Shown one piece after another: positions 19,062 through 27,834 of a stretch of 64,000 nt of DNA. Both the position numbers and the translations under genes were made by a program. Numbering within the stretch: the first letter of the stretch is position 1; every line of letters begins with the position of its first letter. Source of the DNA: Clostridiales bacterium 38-18 (GTDB lineage: Bacteria; Bacillota; Clostridia; Peptostreptococcales; Acidaminobacteraceae). Where the stretch lies: NCBI GenBank assembly GCA_001897605.1, contig MKTL01000006.1, positions 287,780 through 351,779 on the forward strand. The letters are read 5' to 3'. A model generated the notes under the pieces. That model was not told the origin of the DNA, did no database searches, and saw only the letters and a program-made list of their open reading frames with translations.

Positions 19062-19952
19062 ATGCAGTTTAAATCTGGTTTTGTGACCATTATAGGTAGA
19101 CCGAATGTAGGAAAGTCAACATTGCTAAATCAGATCGTCGGTGAGAAAATTGCCATAATGTCGAGCAAGCCACAAACCACTCGTCATAAGATATCAGGGT
19201 TTTATAATGATGAGGACAGCCAGATAATTTTTGTAGATACGCCTGGTATCCACAGACCCAAAAACAAACTTGGTGACTTTATGGTTAACAGTGCTAAGAG
19301 TGCTGTAAAAGATGTAGATGTTGTCATTTTAATGGTTGACCACTCTTTGAAAATCGGACCTGGGGATGAGTATTTAATTGATTTTATTAAAGAAGCTAAG
19401 GTAAAGGTTATTTTGGCAATTAATAAAGTTGACTTAATTAGTCCAGATGAGTTTAAAATGATTTATGATCGCTATATGACATATGATTTTATTGAAACTG
19501 TCATTGGGTTATCTGCAATCAACTCAAAAGGTGTAGAGAAATTATTACAAGCGATTAAGTTGAAATTACCTTTAGGACCGGCCTTTTATCCAACCGATCA
19601 TCTTACGGATCAAACTGAAAGAACCATTGTATCAGAAATTGTTCGTGAGAAGGTTTTACTTTATATCGACGAAGAAATACCTCATGGTGTTGCTGTGGAG
19701 GTACAGAGCTTTAAGAAAAGAAACAATAAGGAGCTGTATGACATTGAAGTAGATATTATCTGCGAAAAGCAATCTCATAAAGGAATAATCATCGGTAAAG
19801 AGGGCAGAAAATTAAAAGGGATAGGCAAAAGTGCGAGACAAGATATTGAGAGATTATTACAATGCTCCGTTAACTTACAGCTTTTTGTCAAAGTAAGAGA
19901 AGGCTGGCGTGACAATCAAAACTTCTTAAAAAGTATTGGCTATAAGGAGTAA
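19062..19952 (+). CDS. era: GTPase Era
   Basis: Era is a GTPase that binds the 16S rRNA 3' end during 30S assembly. Motifs: GRPNVGKST (Walker A, about residue 12), DTPGIHRPKN (G3), NKVD (G4), SAINSKG (G5), and a C-terminal KH domain with GIIIGKEGRKLKGIG. The 296-residue length is standard. It acts with YbeY, encoded in the same cluster. A terminator follows. Confidence 0.98.
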   Translation: MQFKSGFVTIIGRPNVGKSTLLNQIVGEKIAIMSSKPQTTRHKISGFYNDEDSQIIFVDTPGIHRPKNKLGDFMVNSAKSAVKDVDVVILMVDHSLKIGPGDEYLIDFIKEAKVKVILAINKVDLISPDEFKMIYDRYMTYDFIETVIGLSAINSKGVEKLLQAIKLKLPLGPAFYPTDHLTDQTERTIVSEIVREKVLLYIDEEIPHGVAVEVQSFKKRNNKELYDIEVDIICEKQSHKGIIIGKEGRKLKGIGKSARQDIERLLQCSVNLQLFVKVREGWRDNQNFLKSIGYKE

Positions 19953-19966
19953 TTTGTATCGTAACC

Positions 19967-19997
19967 AAAAGGTAAGTGACAACACTTACCTTTTTTT
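19967..19997 (+). terminator. Intrinsic terminator after era
   Basis: Twelve-base arms AAAAGGTAAGTG / CACTTACCTTTT with an ACAA loop and T run. Confidence 0.92.
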
Positions 19998-20023
19998 AGT
20001 ATTATCGGCAAATGGAGGTAGCC

Positions 20024-21394
20024 ATGAGCTTACTTATGTTTTACGAATATCTGTCAAAAGTTGAACGACTTCTTGAAGAAAATAATGAAGTTGAGCTTCA
20101 TGTCTATCTTGAAGACATGCATGCTGCAGATATTGCAGAGGTTTTAGAAAATCTTGAGGACGATCAGCAGGAAATCGTCTTTGGACTCTTATCGACAGAA
20201 AAAGCGACCGAAGTTCTTGAGGAGATCAATTCAGAGCAATTCAGTGATATCTTGAAGAATTTGACATATGAAAAAAAGGTCGAACTGTTGGAAAATATGT
20301 CGCAGGATGATATCGTCGACAAGCTTAGTGAACTCCCTGAAAGTCGTCAACAGGAAATCATTGCATTTTTGGATTACGAGGATGCTGCTGACGTCAAAGA
20401 GCTACTTATATACGAAGAGGGAACCGCTGGTCGTAGTATGACGAAGGATTTTGTTTCTGTTAGAAAAAATTTCTCTGTCTACTATGCTATAGAAACGCTT
20501 AGAGCAATTGCGCCTGATGCAGAAACGATATACTATGTCTATGTTACAGATAATAGCGATCGATTGGTGGGCGTTATTTCTCTTAGAGAGCTAATCATAT
20601 CCTCACCTAATAAGCCAATTGACGCCATTATGAACGAAAATCTTATAACCGTTAACGTACATGACGATCAGGAGGATGTTGCAAAAGTTGTATCTAAATA
20701 CGACCTCTTAGCAATTCCAGTTGTAGATGATGATAACGTTTTAAGAGGCATTATTACCATTGATGACGTTTTGGATATATTAGAAGAGGAAGCGACAGAG
20801 GATATCTTTAAGTTTGCCGGAGCCTCAGAAACAGAGATGTATGAAAATGATGATACTTTGTTCGAGCGCGTTAAAAATTCTGTTGTATCTAGATTGCCTT
20901 GGCTAATTATAACCATCTTTGGCGGTTTGTTATCAGCAAGTGTTCTTGCAAAGTTTCAAGGTACCATCAGTGCGAACGCCACATTAGCCATGTTTATGCC
21001 ACTATTAACAGGTATGGGGGGAAATGTAGGGACTCAATCCTCGACAATTACTGTAAGAAATATTGCAACTCACGTCATTGAGGGAACGGGTATACTAAGA
21101 ACCTTAATACATGAGATATCAGTTGGTTTATTCGTTGGAATTGTCTGCTCCGTTTTGGTTGGAATAGCAGCAATTATAATGAAGGCAGAATTTCACATCG
21201 CGATAATTGTTGGCATTTCCATGTGGGCAAATATGACTACTGCGGCAACTATTGGTACAATTGTTCCGCTTGTATTTAAAAAAATTGGCATTGACCCTGC
21301 AGTTGCCTCTGCGCCATTTATCACAACAACCATTGACCTAACTGGACTTTCTATTTACTTTTCACTTGCTACGTTTTTAATGACTAGCTTATAA
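20024..21394 (+). CDS. mgtE: Magnesium transporter MgtE
   Basis: MgtE is a Mg2+-gated channel in the cytoplasmic membrane. The ATG at 20024, five bases after GGAGG, is preferred to the track's ATG (456 residues). Order: cytosolic MgtE N-domain of helical repeats (about 15-125), two CBS domains (about 135-255) that sense Mg2+, a plug helix, then five membrane helices with GMGGNVGTQSST and a helix near WANMTTAATIG. The gene sits between era and recO, an insertion into an otherwise conserved order. Confidence 0.95.
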   Translation: MSLLMFYEYLSKVERLLEENNEVELHVYLEDMHAADIAEVLENLEDDQQEIVFGLLSTEKATEVLEEINSEQFSDILKNLTYEKKVELLENMSQDDIVDKLSELPESRQQEIIAFLDYEDAADVKELLIYEEGTAGRSMTKDFVSVRKNFSVYYAIETLRAIAPDAETIYYVYVTDNSDRLVGVISLRELIISSPNKPIDAIMNENLITVNVHDDQEDVAKVVSKYDLLAIPVVDDDNVLRGIITIDDVLDILEEEATEDIFKFAGASETEMYENDDTLFERVKNSVVSRLPWLIITIFGGLLSASVLAKFQGTISANATLAMFMPLLTGMGGNVGTQSSTITVRNIATHVIEGTGILRTLIHEISVGLFVGIVCSVLVGIAAIIMKAEFHIAIIVGISMWANMTTAATIGTIVPLVFKKIGIDPAVASAPFITTTIDLTGLSIYFSLATFLMTSL

Positions 21395-21410
21395 CTGGAT
21401 AGGAGATTCT

Positions 21411-22187
21411 ATGTACTTTGATACAGATGCGTTAGTGATAAAATCAACAAAATCATTAAACAACGATATATTTCTAACCTTATTCAGTCGTAAATCAGGA
21501 AAAATGGAAGTCGTTGCGAATGGCGCTAAGAGTTCTAAATCTCAGCTGTCAGCAAGCTCCAAGCCCTTTGTATATGGTACATTTACTATTAACACATCAA
21601 ATAAGATACCAAAGGTCATTGCATGTGAAATTATTGATTCTCATTTTAGAGTGACGAATGATCTTGAAATTTTGGCATACGGTAATTATTTTATTGAGCT
21701 TTGCAATTTGACGACGGTACCAAATGTAGTAGATTATCCACATTATCAATTAATCGTTGAATTGATTTCTATTCTTTCAAACGCTGGACGGGAAGTAGCT
21801 ACTCTTGATTTGGATACACTTGATTTACTGAGAGCTGCCTACTTGATTAAGCTTTCAAGGATTACTGGTCATCAAGCAAATATTTCCTCTCATTGTACTT
21901 CATGTGGCTGCAATTTAGAAGAGACTATATATTTTTCACCTCATGCAGGTGGCCTGATTTGTGGCAACTGTGAAAAAAGTAAATATAGAGGCTACAAAAT
22001 TAACCAAACGTATATTAATCTGATTCAGTATTTATTAATTAAGGATCCAAGGGTGATTATAAAGACTAAAATACATCCCAATTATATCCAGAGATTGTGT
22101 AGTTTTTACGAAGAATTAATAATTTACCATAATCAAATAAAGGAAATTAAGTCTAAAAATTTTTTAGAAGATATCAAAAAACATTAG
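21411..22187 (+). CDS. recO: DNA repair protein RecO
   Basis: RecO loads RecA on SSB-coated DNA in the RecFOR pathway. This 258-residue protein has an N-terminal OB fold (DALVIKSTKSLNNDIFLTLFSR) and a C-terminal helical domain with a four-cysteine zinc site (CTSCGCNLE ... GLICGNC). Start follows AGGAG. It is adjacent to mgtE and near era, the usual partner. Confidence 0.94.
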   Translation: MYFDTDALVIKSTKSLNNDIFLTLFSRKSGKMEVVANGAKSSKSQLSASSKPFVYGTFTINTSNKIPKVIACEIIDSHFRVTNDLEILAYGNYFIELCNLTTVPNVVDYPHYQLIVELISILSNAGREVATLDLDTLDLLRAAYLIKLSRITGHQANISSHCTSCGCNLEETIYFSPHAGGLICGNCEKSKYRGYKINQTYINLIQYLLIKDPRVIIKTKIHPNYIQRLCSFYEELIIYHNQIKEIKSKNFLEDIKKH

Positions 22188-22261
22188 CAATTCAAATACT
22201 TGCAAATCTACAATATTTTTTATATAGATTTTAAGTTGTAAATATATAGCTTTTGGTTGAC

Positions 22262-22289
22262 AAGAAGGTGTCTATACACTTTCTTTTTT
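22262..22289 (+). terminator. Intrinsic terminator after recO
   Basis: Arms AAGAAGGTGT / ACACTTTCTT (one G-T pair) with a CTAT loop, followed by T residues. Confidence 0.7.
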
Positions 22290-22303
22290 CTTGTCTAATT
22301 ATA

Positions 22304-22312
22304 TGTTAGAAT
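22304..22312 (+). promoter_or_regulatory. Candidate extended -10 promoter for the chemoreceptor
   Basis: TGTTAGAAT, about 58 bases upstream of the coding start and just downstream of the recO terminator. No clear -35. Confidence 0.4.
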
Positions 22313-22369
22313 AATACAACTGTGGGGGTATATTATACTTAGACTATTTGTTTTTGGGGAGGAAGGCTT

Positions 22370-24355
22370 ATGAGAAAATTCAGTTTAAGAGCAAAATTGA
22401 TTCTCGCTTTTATTCTAGTTATTACCATTCCGATGGTGACTCTTGGGGGAATCATTTACAAGGTTTCGAAAGATTCATATTACAACAATATGAAGGAATC
22501 ATCTTTAGAAATTTCAGAACAGGTTAAAAATAGTGTTACCAATTATATGATGATTTATGAAAGAGCGACCAAATTGACGGGGAGAGATCCGAATTTAGGA
22601 ACTGCACGTACCGATGAGCTAAGTCGTGAAAGAATGCTCGTTGCATTCAATAGCTTTATTTCAGAATATAGTGAAGTTAAAAATGTGTATGTTGGCTATA
22701 AAGATAAATCATTTTATATTTGGCCAGAGGTAGAGCTTCCTGCTGATTATGATCCAACTGGCAGACCATGGTATACAGAGGCTCAGGATAAAGATGGCTT
22801 TATTTGGACGCCACCATATACCGATGCAACAGACAAATCAATCATTGTTATATCTGCAGCGCTTCCAGTAAAAAGTCCGTCAGGTAGCTTTGAAGGGGTC
22901 ATGGCACTTGATTTAGATATTTCGAAGGTAGCTGCTAGCTTGAATGATATTCTAATAGGTAAGTCAGGCTACGTAACCGCTATTGATAGTAACAATCTTG
23001 TAATGACACATCCAAATAGTGATTTAGTAGGTTCTGAAATCTCTGTACCAGAATTAAATACCTTTGTAAAAAGTAATACGACAGGCACGCTTGAATATTC
23101 CTTCAATGGTGTCAAAAAAATTGCATTTCTTACAACTATTGATTCCTTGGGATGGAAATTGCTTGCTGTAGTAGATGAAAGTGAAATTGCTGATCAAACA
23201 AGATCACTTGTGCTTACTTTACTTTTCTTCTCAAGTATATTATTAGCAATTGCAATTATCGTCGCTATAGTATTCTCTAATTTAATTCTCAAAAATATTA
23301 AAAAAATCAGTACATTTATTAGTGAAGTTAGCCGTGGTGATTTAAGCCATAGAATTCACATTAAAGCAAAAGATGAAATTGGTCTTCTATCACATGATCT
23401 TAATGATATGTTAGATAATGTCTCTGGGCTATTAAGAAATGTAGATGACGCAACTTCAAAGGTTCTTGAGTCCTCAACTGGATTAGTGGGCTTGTCTGAA
23501 AGGTCAACGCAAGCAGCTAGAGAGGTTGCTCATGCAGTAGAAGAGGTTGCTGTAGGTGCATCTAAACAGGCGATGGACAGTGAAACCAGTAGTAAGGTTG
23601 CAACTGAAATGGGTAACAACATCAAAACACTCACCGAGAACATTGTCTCAATGATTGACCAAACGACCAAAGCAAGTCAGATTAATAAGAGTAGTGTTGC
23701 TGCAGTAAATGTTTTAAGACAAAAGAACGTTGAAAATAATGACGCCACGCAAAAAACAGAAACTGCAATTTTAGAGCTTGCTAATCAATCTCAAGCGATT
23801 GGCAGCATCGTGCAAGCAATTAGTACCATCGCTGAACAGACCAATCTACTTGCACTTAATGCATCTATTGAAGCAGCTAGAGCAGGTGAGCATGGTCGAG
23901 GCTTTGCTGTAGTTGCAGATGAGATTCGTAAGCTTGCTGAGGAGTCAAGTAAAGCAGCTGATGAAATCAAGAGCATCGTCAATTCGATTCAACAGGGCTC
24001 ATCGCACACAGTTACAATCATGCAAGAGGTTAAACTCCGCTCTAACGATCAAAATATTGCAGTTCAAAAGGTTGAAGAAGCATTCAACAGTATTTTTACA
24101 GCCATCACGAGCATTCAAAGTGTCATTGATGCCGTATCTAAGGATATTGAAGTCCTTGACGCTAGTAAGGTTGAAATATTAGATAGCATATCAAGCATCG
24201 CAAGTGTCTCTGAAGAAGCTGCTGCAGCATCTGAGGAGGTTAGTGCGTCAATGCAAGAGCAAACGGCTATAGTAGAAGAGGTTGCATCTTCAGCAGAAAA
24301 ACTTAGAGAATTAGCGATACACCTCGAAGAAAATATTACTAAATTTACCATTTAA
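22370..24355 (+). CDS. Methyl-accepting chemotaxis protein with dCache sensor
   Basis: A 661-residue transmembrane chemoreceptor. A first membrane helix (about 9-30) and a second (about 283-306) flank an extracellular dCache-type domain with [21 protein letters not shown], typical of receptors for amino acids or small organic ligands. A HAMP domain follows, then the cytosolic coiled-coil hairpin with tip [19 protein letters not shown]. Methylation-type helices and an Ala/Glu-rich C-terminal region follow. The ligand is unknown. The gene is a monocistronic accessory insertion between recO and the DUF4342 gene. Confidence 0.95.
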   Translation: MRKFSLRAKLILAFILVITIPMVTLGGIIYKVSKDSYYNNMKESSLEISEQVKNSVTNYMMIYERATKLTGRDPNLGTARTDELSRERMLVAFNSFISEYSEVKNVYVGYKDKSFYIWPEVELPADYDPTGRPWYTEAQDKDGFIWTPPYTDATDKSIIVISAALPVKSPSGSFEGVMALDLDISKVAASLNDILIGKSGYVTAIDSNNLVMTHPNSDLVGSEISVPELNTFVKSNTTGTLEYSFNGVKKIAFLTTIDSLGWKLLAVVDESEIADQTRSLVLTLLFFSSILLAIAIIVAIVFSNLILKNIKKISTFISEVSRGDLSHRIHIKAKDEIGLLSHDLNDMLDNVSGLLRNVDDATSKVLESSTGLVGLSERSTQAAREVAHAVEEVAVGASKQAMDSETSSKVATEMGNNIKTLTENIVSMIDQTTKASQINKSSVAAVNVLRQKNVENNDATQKTETAILELANQSQAIGSIVQAISTIAEQTNLLALNASIEAARAGEHGRGFAVVADEIRKLAEESSKAADEIKSIVNSIQQGSSHTVTIMQEVKLRSNDQNIAVQKVEEAFNSIFTAITSIQSVIDAVSKDIEVLDASKVEILDSISSIASVSEEAAAASEEVSASMQEQTAIVEEVASSAEKLRELAIHLEENITKFTI

Positions 24356-24392
24356 CAAATGAAGGCTTTAAATTATCATTGATGATTAACCT

Positions 24393-24434
24393 AAACCCGC
24401 CTAATTTCGTCAAAAACGAGCTTTGGCGGGTTTT
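24393..24434 (+). terminator. Intrinsic terminator after the chemoreceptor
   Basis: Arms AAACCCGCC / GGCGGGTTT around a 23-base loop, ending TTTTG. Confidence 0.8.
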
Positions 24435-24504
24435 GTATTAACGTTAGAATTTAATTAAAAACCGGATATAAATCCGAAAAAACGAAACAAAGTTATAAAT
24501 GTAG

Positions 24505-24513
24505 TGGTATAAT
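24505..24513 (+). promoter_or_regulatory. Extended -10 promoter for the DUF4342 gene
   Basis: TGGTATAAT, an extended -10 with perfect TATAAT, 57 bases upstream of the start. Confidence 0.5.
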
Positions 24514-24570
24514 ATTTTTATAAAATTGAAACTTATTATATGATTATAAATATACAGAAGGGAGAGTATT

Positions 24571-25095
24571 ATGAGAATCACTTTAGAAATGGTCGATGAG
24601 GTTATTAGTAGAACTGGCGCAACTTATAAAGAAGCAAAAGAGGCTTTAGAGCTATATGAGGGAGATGTCTTACAGGCAATCGTATATCTCGAAGAAAAAA
24701 CTGCACCAAGAAGATCACCTGGACAAGATACAATTGAGAAGCTGAAAGCTTTAGTCAATGAAGGACTTGTTAGTCAAATTATCATTCAAAAAAATGGCAA
24801 AACGATTTTAGATTTACCTATCGTTGCAGGGGCAATAAGTGCAGTAATCTTTACCGTTCCAACGGTTGCCGGTATAATAGCTGCTATTGCAACCGGCTGT
24901 GAAATTAAAATCATTAAAAAAGATGGTGAAGAGGTTAATTTTAATGAAATGACCCAAACAAAATTTGAGGATTTTAAAAATTTTATCAATAGAGAAAAAT
25001 CGAAGATGAATAGGGAAGAAACTTCACAATCAGCTTCAGAGGAAAACATTTTTGAAGAGGATATATTTGAAGAGGAAGACAAATACGAGAAATAG
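24571..25095 (+). CDS. UBA-like / DUF4342 protein
   Basis: A 174-residue protein. Residues 1-45 form a UBA/TS-N-like helical domain (VDEVISRTGATYKEAKEALELYEGDVLQAIVYLEE). The middle carries a DUF4342 core with a hydrophobic glycine-rich stretch (about 85-115) that may be membrane-associated. The C-terminus is highly acidic. Function is not established. Start follows GGGAG. It precedes glyS, a neighbour pairing I recall from clostridia. Confidence 0.8.
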   Translation: MRITLEMVDEVISRTGATYKEAKEALELYEGDVLQAIVYLEEKTAPRRSPGQDTIEKLKALVNEGLVSQIIIQKNGKTILDLPIVAGAISAVIFTVPTVAGIIAAIATGCEIKIIKKDGEEVNFNEMTQTKFEDFKNFINREKSKMNREETSQSASEENIFEEDIFEEEDKYEK

Positions 25096-25137
25096 CGACA
25101 TTCTTTCTAGGTTGTATGAAAATACTCTAGTTCAGCC

Positions 25138-25166
25138 TTTACACTATTTTATATTTGTGGTAAAAT
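25138..25166 (+). promoter_or_regulatory. Sigma-A promoter of the glyS T-box leader
   Basis: TTTACA, exactly 17 bases, TAAAAT preceded by TGG (extended -10). The T-box RNA would begin around 25173. Confidence 0.75.
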
Positions 25167-25172
25167 CAAAAA

Positions 25173-25372
25173 AAATATATACTGCTGCGATGAAAAAGAG
25201 GAGTAATTTGTTCTATTTTTTAGAGAGTTGATGTCAGGTGGAAATCAACATTTAGAATAAATGAAGGCGCTTTCGAGCTATGCATACTAAAGTGGGTCAT
25301 TTTGACCAACTAGGGTGGAACCGCGGAATAATCTTTCGTCCCTTTTGGGATGAAAGATTTTATTTTTTTTGT
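25173..25372 (+). ncRNA. T-box riboswitch (glycine) upstream of glyS
   Basis: This fills the roughly 330-base gap before glyS. The T-box sequence AGGGTGGAACCGCGG lies at 25312-25326 and would pair with the uncharged tRNA acceptor end. It is followed by a terminator hairpin (about 25330-25370) with arms ATCTTTCGTCCC / GGGATGAAAGAT and a T run. A stem I region lies upstream (GAGGAGTAA early). GGC at 25266-25268 is the likely specifier codon for glycine, matching the downstream gene. The T-box call is firm; the specifier assignment is inference. Confidence 0.94.
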
Positions 25373-25422
25373 CAATAAAGTTGACAAATGTAAGAAATTC
25401 ACACAACAAGGTAGGAGGCATT

Positions 25423-26811
25423 ATGGAAAAGGTAACGATGGAAAAGGTTGTTTCTTTATCAAAATCAAGAGGATTTATTTTCCCAGGTTCAGATATTTAC
25501 GGTGGACTTGCAAACACATGGGATTATGGTCCATTAGGCGTTGAGCTTAAAAACAATGTTAAACAAGCTTGGTGGAAAAAATTTATTCAGGGATCGCCAT
25601 ACAATGTAGGGATTGACAGTGCAATACTCATGAATCCAGAGGTTTGGGTAGCATCAGGCCATGTTGGGGGCTTCAATGACCCTTTAATGGACTGTAAGTC
25701 GTGTAAAACAAGATATAGAGCAGATCAGTTAATCGAAGCACATATGATGGCAAAAGGAGAAACGCCAGAAGCTCTAGATGCTTGGGGCAACGAAAAAATG
25801 GAAAAATACATCGATGAAGAAGGAATTGTTTGCACAAACTGCGGAAAAAAGGATTTTACTAGCATCAGACAGTTCAATCTAATGTTTAAGACATTCCAAG
25901 GGGTTGTTGAGGATTCATCTACTGAAATTTTTCTTAGACCTGAAACTGCTCAGGGTATTTTTGTTAACTTTAAGGCAATCCAAAGAGCTGCAAGAAAGAA
26001 AGTTCCTTTCGGTATCGGTCAAATCGGTAAATCCTTTAGAAATGAAATAACACCGGGCAATTTTACATTCAGAACAAGAGAATTTGAACAAATGGAGCTT
26101 GAATTTTTCTGTGAGCCAGGTGAAGATTTAAAATGGTTTGCTTACTGGAAAGAGTTCTGCATGAGCTGGCTATTAAAACTTGGCATGAATCCTGCTAATG
26201 TAAAGTTCAGAGATCATGATGCAGAGGAGTTATCACATTACTCTAATGCAACGACTGATATCGAGTATAAATTCCCATTTGGTTGGGGAGAGCTATGGGG
26301 AATTGCTGATAGAACCGATTTTGACTTAAAAGCACATATGACACATGCTAAAACCGATTTATCCTATCAGGATCCGATTACTAACGAAAAATATGTCCCA
26401 TACTGTATAGAACCATCTCTTGGCGCGGATAGAGTTACACTGGCATTTTTAGTTGACGCATATGATGAAGAAGCGTTGGATGATGGTACATCAAGAATCG
26501 TAATGCGCTTCCATCCAGCACTTGCACCTTATAAAGCTGCTATTTTCCCACTATCAAAAAAATTAAACGAAGGTGCAGAGAAAGTATTTGCTGATTTGGC
26601 TGAGCATTTTAATGTCGATTTCGATGACTCAGGTAGTATTGGAAAACGCTATAGAAGACATGATGAAATTGGTACACCTTTCTGTATCACATATGATTTT
26701 GAATCTGAAGAGGATCATAGCGTTACCATTCGTCATAGAGATTCTATGGAGCAAGAACGTGTAAAAATTGATGAGCTAGAAAATTATATCCGTACGAGAC
26801 TCAAGTTCTAA
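25423..26811 (+). CDS. glyS: Glycyl-tRNA synthetase, alpha2 type
   Basis: Class II synthetase that charges tRNA-Gly. ATG 25423 has TAGGAGG just before it and gives 462 residues; the track start lies in the T-box terminator region and is rejected. Class II features include the start [18 protein letters not shown], motif 2 around [19 protein letters not shown], motif 3 near [10 protein letters not shown] and a C-terminal anticodon-binding domain. CKSCK and CTNCGKK form a zinc-binding insert. This is the single-chain dimer form, not the GlyQ/GlyS heterotetramer. It is controlled by the T-box leader. Confidence 0.97.
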   Translation: MEKVTMEKVVSLSKSRGFIFPGSDIYGGLANTWDYGPLGVELKNNVKQAWWKKFIQGSPYNVGIDSAILMNPEVWVASGHVGGFNDPLMDCKSCKTRYRADQLIEAHMMAKGETPEALDAWGNEKMEKYIDEEGIVCTNCGKKDFTSIRQFNLMFKTFQGVVEDSSTEIFLRPETAQGIFVNFKAIQRAARKKVPFGIGQIGKSFRNEITPGNFTFRTREFEQMELEFFCEPGEDLKWFAYWKEFCMSWLLKLGMNPANVKFRDHDAEELSHYSNATTDIEYKFPFGWGELWGIADRTDFDLKAHMTHAKTDLSYQDPITNEKYVPYCIEPSLGADRVTLAFLVDAYDEEALDDGTSRIVMRFHPALAPYKAAIFPLSKKLNEGAEKVFADLAEHFNVDFDDSGSIGKRYRRHDEIGTPFCITYDFESEEDHSVTIRHRDSMEQERVKIDELENYIRTRLKF

Positions 26812-26920
26812 AATATGATATAATATTGTTTGAATATTCGAACATTTCTGATAATTTTTTAGTTTTAGAAATAAATATTTGGATATAATTATTATGATGT
26901 ACTAATTCTAGGAGGTTTCA

Positions 26921-27739
26921 ATGGACAATCGGTATTATATATTTATCCTATCCGATTCGTTAGGTGAGACAGCTTCGCATGTTGCAAGAGCTGCAATGAA
27001 CCAGTTTATCAATAAAGACTACGTCGTAAAAAAATACAATTATGTGAGAGATGCGGATGCCGTTGAGGAAATCGTCGTGGAAGCATCGAAGCATAAATCC
27101 ATGATTTTATTTACAACCGTTATAGAAGAATTGACAAATAGCATTGTCTCTCTGTGTGCGAAACACAATGTGCTTTGCCATGATATCCTGTCACCAGTTC
27201 TGGGACAGTTTTCATCCTTCTTTGATGATTCTCCAGTGAGAAAGCCGGGAACGATGTATAAACTGGATGATGATTACTTCGAGAGGGTGGCAGCAATCGA
27301 GTTTGCTGTAAAGTATGACGACGGTAAGGACTTAAGAGGCTTAAAGTATGCGGATATTGTGCTTTTAGGTATTTCGAGAACTTCTAAAACCCCTTTAAGC
27401 ATGTATTTATCCCATAAAAATGTAAAAGTAGCAAATGTACCATTGGTACCTGAGATTCAGGTTGCTAAAGAAATATTTCAAGTTCCAAAGAACAAATTAA
27501 TCGGACTTACAAATTCACCTGAAAAGCTCAATGAGATTCGTATTGAACGTTTAAGAGCACTTGGTTTATCAGCCGATGTAGAGTATGCGAACTTCGATAG
27601 AATTCTTCATGAGCTTGATTATGCAGAAAAAGTTTATAAACAATTAGGATGTCCAGTTATCAATGTTGCGAATAAGGCAATCGAGGAGACTGCAAGTATT
27701 ATTCTCGAAATTACTGGTCTTAATATCAAACTTAAGTAA
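26921..27739 (+). CDS. Pyruvate, phosphate dikinase regulatory protein
   Basis: A bifunctional kinase/phosphorylase of the DUF299 family that inactivates PPDK by ADP-dependent phosphorylation of a Thr near the catalytic His and reactivates it by Pi-dependent dephosphorylation. The 272-residue length fits. It starts FILSDSLGETASHVARAA and has the P-loop-like GISRTSKTPLSMYLS. The target enzyme is the next gene. Start follows AGGAGG. A strong terminator separates the two, so PPDK may have its own transcription or depend on readthrough. Confidence 0.96.
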   Translation: MDNRYYIFILSDSLGETASHVARAAMNQFINKDYVVKKYNYVRDADAVEEIVVEASKHKSMILFTTVIEELTNSIVSLCAKHNVLCHDILSPVLGQFSSFFDDSPVRKPGTMYKLDDDYFERVAAIEFAVKYDDGKDLRGLKYADIVLLGISRTSKTPLSMYLSHKNVKVANVPLVPEIQVAKEIFQVPKNKLIGLTNSPEKLNEIRIERLRALGLSADVEYANFDRILHELDYAEKVYKQLGCPVINVANKAIEETASIILEITGLNIKLK

Positions 27740-27771
27740 GCATCATCAAATAAATAACTTTTAGGTAAATG

Positions 27772-27806
27772 ACCCATAGTAAGTTTCGATTTACTATGGG
27801 TTTTTT
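27772..27806 (+). terminator. Intrinsic terminator between the PPDK regulator and ppdK
   Basis: Arms ACCCATAGTAA / TTACTATGGGT, then six T. Confidence 0.9.
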
Positions 27807-27834
27807 ATAAAATTCTTTGTGAGGGAAGGTTTTT

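Noticed and set aside
22257-22262. TTGACA as a -35 for the chemoreceptor
   Set aside because: No -10 at suitable spacing and it abuts the recO terminator hairpin.
25369-25422. Longer glyS N-terminus from the ORF track
   Set aside because: Lies within the T-box terminator and leader; the ATG at 25423 has a proper ribosome binding site.
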